A stretch of 7,748 bases of DNA from Puniceicoccaceae bacterium (GTDB taxonomy: Bacteria > Verrucomicrobiota > Verrucomicrobiia > Opitutales > Coraliomargaritaceae): assembly GCA_003566795.1 (NCBI GenBank), contig PXBU01000182.1, positions 1 through 7,748 of the forward strand, written 5' to 3'. Under the pieces are notes generated by a model. It was not told the DNA's origin. It worked only from the letters and a program-made list of their open reading frames with translations, and did no database searches. Position numbers and translations under genes: made by a program. Shown one piece after another: positions 5,728 to 7,748 of this stretch (within the stretch, counting starts at the first letter, position 1; each line of letters begins with the position of its first letter).

Positions 5728-6372
5728 TCATGATCCATGCATGGGTGCAGGCGGGATCCGTCTGCACTCATTTTGTTTACAGGCCTCGATTCGACCCTCG
5801 TAAAAGCGGTGCAAAGGAAACTCCGGCGAAGTCAGCTCGCTGAGGATCGGCAAACAGCGGGCGGCGTGTTCCTGAAGGATGCGGGCCAGACCATAACCCC
5901 ACTGGATTTCCAACTGAAAATCCGACCAGGGATCCGACACTCCCTCCAACTCAGCCAATGCTTGGCGGAGCCGCTTCCACGAGATCATTTTGCAGTTCGC
6001 AGCGCTCCATTCACCCGGCTTCGGTTTGGCATTCGCCCAATTACGCACCACTTGTTCGCCTTCGGCTCCATCCGGCGAATCGGTCTTGTTAAAATCCGCT
6101 TTCTCGGCGAGCTGTCCCCAAGTCTCGCAGCCAGCTTTGTCAGCGAACCAACGCCAAAAGCACCACATCGGATAGCGAATCGAGCCCTCCTGATCTGAGG
6201 GAACGAATGCACCCGCACGTGGAGCCACAACACTGCCACGCATATTCGCGACGTCTTCTTCGTAAGCGGCCAGATAGAGCATGAACGCATGTTGCTCGAT
6301 AAGCATCCCTGTCGCGGAGCGCCTTTCCGACTCGTTGCGGCTCGCCGGGATATTCTGGAAAACCTCTACCAT
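5728..6372 (-). CDS. Unrecognised Trp-rich protein, possibly 5'-disrupted
   Basis: I do not recognise this 214-residue protein. It is cytosolic in character, with no signal peptide or membrane span. Its middle is rich in Trp and aromatics (YPMWCFWRWFADKAG, residues 67-81), followed by TWGQLAEKADF at 84-94, VVRNWANAKPKPGEW at 109-123, and helical segments SWKRLRQALAELEG at 131-144 and GLARILQEHAARCLPILSEL at 161-180. The reading frame stays open to 6477, but that extension passes through the repeat arm at 6403-6432 and is translated repeat, so ATG 6372 is chosen. An ATG at 6306 is also possible. No Shine-Dalgarno is seen. The repeat just upstream may have replaced the original N-terminus or promoter, so the gene may be truncated. 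Frame integrity over 640 bp supports a real protein. Confidence 0.6.
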   Translation of the reverse strand: MVEVFQNIPASRNESERRSATGMLIEQHAFMLYLAAYEEDVANMRGSVVAPRAGAFVPSDQEGSIRYPMWCFWRWFADKAGCETWGQLAEKADFNKTDSPDGAEGEQVVRNWANAKPKPGEWSAANCKMISWKRLRQALAELEGVSDPWSDFQLEIQWGYGLARILQEHAARCLPILSELTSPEFPLHRFYEGRIEACKQNECRRIPPAPMHGS

Positions 6373-6402
6373 TGCGACAAAAGAGGATATAAACCCACGC
6401 AA

Positions 6403-6528
6403 GCCCTTCGATAGGCTCAGGGCATTCGACGCACACGAAATCTTCAGGCAAGTTAATGGCTCATTGTAGTTTTGCACTCTGCTGGCCTGCCATGAGCAAG
6501 CGAAGCGCGTCGAAGAATGACCCTGTAG
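6403..6528. repeat. Dispersed repeat unit 1 (CCTTCGA...GGCTCAGGGC family)
   Basis: The left arm at 6403-6432 carries the core GGCTCAGGGCATTCGACGC. The right arm at 6483-6528 starts TGGCCTGCCATGAGCAA and contains GCGTCGAA at 6507-6514, which is complementary to the end of the left arm. The arms are therefore inverted relative to each other and enclose about 50 bp. The CCTTCGA-x-GGCTCAGGGC core is a dispersed bacterial repeat that often leaves the peptide LSLSKG in spurious translations. That is visible here on the minus strand. Confidence 0.75.
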
Positions 6529-6647
6529 GCCCTTCGACTGGGCTCAGGGCATTCGACGCTGATAGCGTTCCTTGTTTAATATGAGTAATTCGAGTCATCG
6601 TGGCCTGCCATGAGCAAATGTAGCGTAGCGGAATGCGTCGAATGGCG
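6529..6647. repeat. Dispersed repeat unit 2, tandem to unit 1
   Basis: This unit starts directly after unit 1 with the same left arm (6529-6559) and ends with the same right arm beginning TGGCCTGCCATGAGCAA at 6601. CATTCGACGC at 6550-6559 pairs perfectly with GCGTCGAATG at 6635-6644. The spacer differs from that of unit 1, so the units share arms but have diverged in the middle. The pair resembles a BIME- or MITE-like array. No transposase is present in the window. Confidence 0.75.
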
Positions 6648-6858
6648 GAGAGGGAGGGACGCGAACAGAGTTTCCTTAAGTCCTTGTAATCAATATATTA
6701 GCGATTTATCAAAAAATGCAGTTAAGGCATAATTAAGGCACTTGAGTTGCATTGGGCGGATTCTGATGGTTCTTGATCGGGAGTTTTAGTTTCTTCTGGC
6801 TCCTCTGTGATGCGGAGGCGGCCTAAGTGGTGGGATGGTTTGAATAGATGCATTGGCT
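6648..6858. other. Gene-free AT-rich gap with 8-bp direct repeats
   Basis: No gene is seen here. Between about 6670 and 6745 the sequence is much more AT-rich than its surroundings. TTAAGGCA occurs at 6722-6729 and again at 6733-6740, exactly 11 bp apart. AATGCA (6715-6720) and TGCATT (6748-6753) flank the pair as an inverted repeat. The gap lies downstream of the surface-protein gene and upstream of the leftward gene at 6372, so it could hold that gene's promoter, but no strong -35/-10 pair is present. No intrinsic terminator was found for the surface-protein gene. Confidence 0.35.
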
Positions 6859-7748
6859 TCATTGGGCTTCCGCCTGTCCGTGGAGATTGAGGGGTTGTGG
6901 TTCGGAGGCGGTGTTGGTGTGGATTTGGATCGATCCGTTGTGGGTGAGGGAGGCGGTGGGATTGAAGTGGATGTCAATTTGCTTGATTTCACCGGGGGCG
7001 AGGGTGCCGGTCCAAGGCTCGCCGGTGAAGCCAAGGGGGTAGTCGATTCGGAGGATGTGGAGATCGGCGGTGCCGGGGTTTGTAATTTGCACGGTGCGGG
7101 TGGCGGTTTCTCCGACAGCGACGGTGCCGAAATCAAGGACGGGGTCTTCAGTTTGGAGGGAGATTTGCGGATAGTGGGGGGTTACGTTGAGATCCTCAGG
7201 CACGGAGACTTGCACTTTGAAGAAGCCGTGATCGGTGGGTTCTGCGAGGTGGAACTCGAAGACTCCGCCGTCGCCCTGGGGGGTGAGGGTGGCGTGCTCC
7301 AGGGGGGTCCAGCTTCCGGGTGCGAGGGTTTCACTGAACATCAGGGAGTAGAGGCGCTGGGTGGAGAGCGGGGAGAAATGAATGCGATGGAGCGGGCCGG
7401 GTTCGATGACGTCGACCTGAAAGCGGCTGGCGGGGTCGAAGGGTGAGAGGTCGGCGACGAAGGCTTTCCAGTTGGGCACGCCGTTGCCGCTGCTGTCCAT
7501 CCAGTCGAGTTGATCGAGGGGAATTCCGTATTGGAGGAGGTTGTGCTGGGCATACCACTCGGCGGGCACCGAGCGCCCGGAGATGAAGTGGGCGGTGATT
7601 TCGGTGAGGTCAGCGAGAGCGATATCACGGCGTGGGTTCTCGCGGGAGCCGTCGCTCCAGTGGGAGAAGTGTGCGCCCGTCGAGGGAATGGCGTGAACCG
7701 CTGCGCCCCATTCTCCGACTTGCAGGGTCTGGCTGGTTTCGCCGGAGA
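6859..7748 (-). CDS. Secreted/surface protein, C-terminal part with choice-of-anchor D domain
   Basis: The frame is open to the window edge, so the start and any signal peptide lie to the right; 295 residues are visible. In order they show a bacterial repeat segment, FSHWSDGSRENPRRD (about 27-41), ending ITAHF (50-54), like InlB-B-type repeats. Next is a Ca-binding-like loop, DSSGNG (84-89), followed by a DP..SRF ending at 104-109. Residues about 113-180 hold a beta-rich segment (YSLMFSETLAPGSWTPL, then FFKVQV). Residues about 196-291 are an Ig-like choice-of-anchor D/ASH-type domain (LDFGTVAVGETATRTVQITN, then IDIHFNP). The chain ends right after this domain with no PEP-CTERM or other sorting signal. 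Architectures like this belong to large exported proteins of Verrucomicrobiota-like bacteria; the specific role is unknown. A GTG at 7569 is internal, not the true start. Confidence 0.85.
   Translation of the reverse strand, partial: SGETSQTLQVGEWGAAVHAIPSTGAHFSHWSDGSRENPRRDIALADLTEITAHFISGRSVPAEWYAQHNLLQYGIPLDQLDWMDSSGNGVPNWKAFVADLSPFDPASRFQVDVIEPGPLHRIHFSPLSTQRLYSLMFSETLAPGSWTPLEHATLTPQGDGGVFEFHLAEPTDHGFFKVQVSVPEDLNVTPHYPQISLQTEDPVLDFGTVAVGETATRTVQITNPGTADLHILRIDYPLGFTGEPWTGTLAPGEIKQIDIHFNPTASLTHNGSIQIHTNTASEPQPLNLHGQAEAQ

Noticed and set aside
5735..5744. CCATGCATGG palindrome as a terminator between convergent genes
   Set aside because: It has no T-run on either side and would have no real loop. 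It also lies within the end of the minus-strand coding sequence.
5276..5767. 163-residue minus-strand frame across the gene-poor interval
   Set aside because: It has no recognisable motif, overlaps the whole SMP-like gene antisense, and crosses the palindromes.
6403..6647. CRISPR array
   Set aside because: There are only two units, with arms in inverted orientation and long unequal internal structure; no cas genes are present.
6796..6824. Possible terminator hairpin after the surface-protein stop
   Set aside because: Only about four base pairs form and there is no T-run in the direction of transcription.
6853..7446. 197-residue plus-strand Gly-rich frame
   Set aside because: It is the antisense shadow of the surface protein; the opposite strand has clear choice-of-anchor D and repeat motifs.

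Overview
The window looks like chromosomal DNA from a Verrucomicrobiota-type bacterium, possibly near Opitutae/Puniceicoccales. This is an inference from three things: moderately high GC, few Shine-Dalgarno sequences, and a surface-protein style common in that phylum (a WSDG...NPR repeat, a D-x-S-G-N-G loop ending in DP..SRF, then a choice-of-anchor D domain). No rRNA or tRNA is present to settle it.

Layout, left to right. Positions 1-270 hold a 75-bp inverted-repeat element and a pair of 19-20 bp direct repeats. They precede a plus-strand amidohydrolase-2 family metal-dependent hydrolase (271-1137) and a small unrecognised plus-strand gene (1198-1557). That gene converges on pyrD (1570-2634, minus), a class 2 quinone-linked dihydroorotate dehydrogenase. 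A 179-bp divergent intergenic region separates pyrD from a plus-strand pair: an unrecognised protein with a very acidic tail (2814-3551) and, 14 bp later, ffh (3566-4927), the SRP GTPase. These two are probably one transcript.

Right of ffh the sequence turns accessory. A C-terminally truncated PIN-domain toxin remnant lies on the minus strand almost against the ffh stop (4938-5114), with a possible antitoxin remnant upstream of it. About 400 bp without a convincing gene follow, containing small palindromes. Next come a 48-residue SMP-like (seed-maturation-protein-like) small protein (5566-5712, plus) and a converging unrecognised Trp-rich protein (5728-6372, minus). The 5' flank of the Trp-rich gene is occupied by two tandem units of a dispersed repeat (6403-6647) containing the CCTTCGA...GGCTCAGGGC core. 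An AT-rich patch with 8-bp direct repeats spaced 11 bp apart follows, and the window ends inside a large minus-strand secreted or surface protein (6859-7748, 5' end missing).

The housekeeping genes (pyrD for pyrimidine synthesis, ffh for co-translational membrane targeting) do not form a single pathway. The most informative observations are the acidic partner of ffh, the toxin-antitoxin wreckage just after ffh, the SMP-like mini-protein, and the repeat units that provide apparent coding sequence before a real gene. I found no clear evidence of a complete new defence or mobile system in this window.
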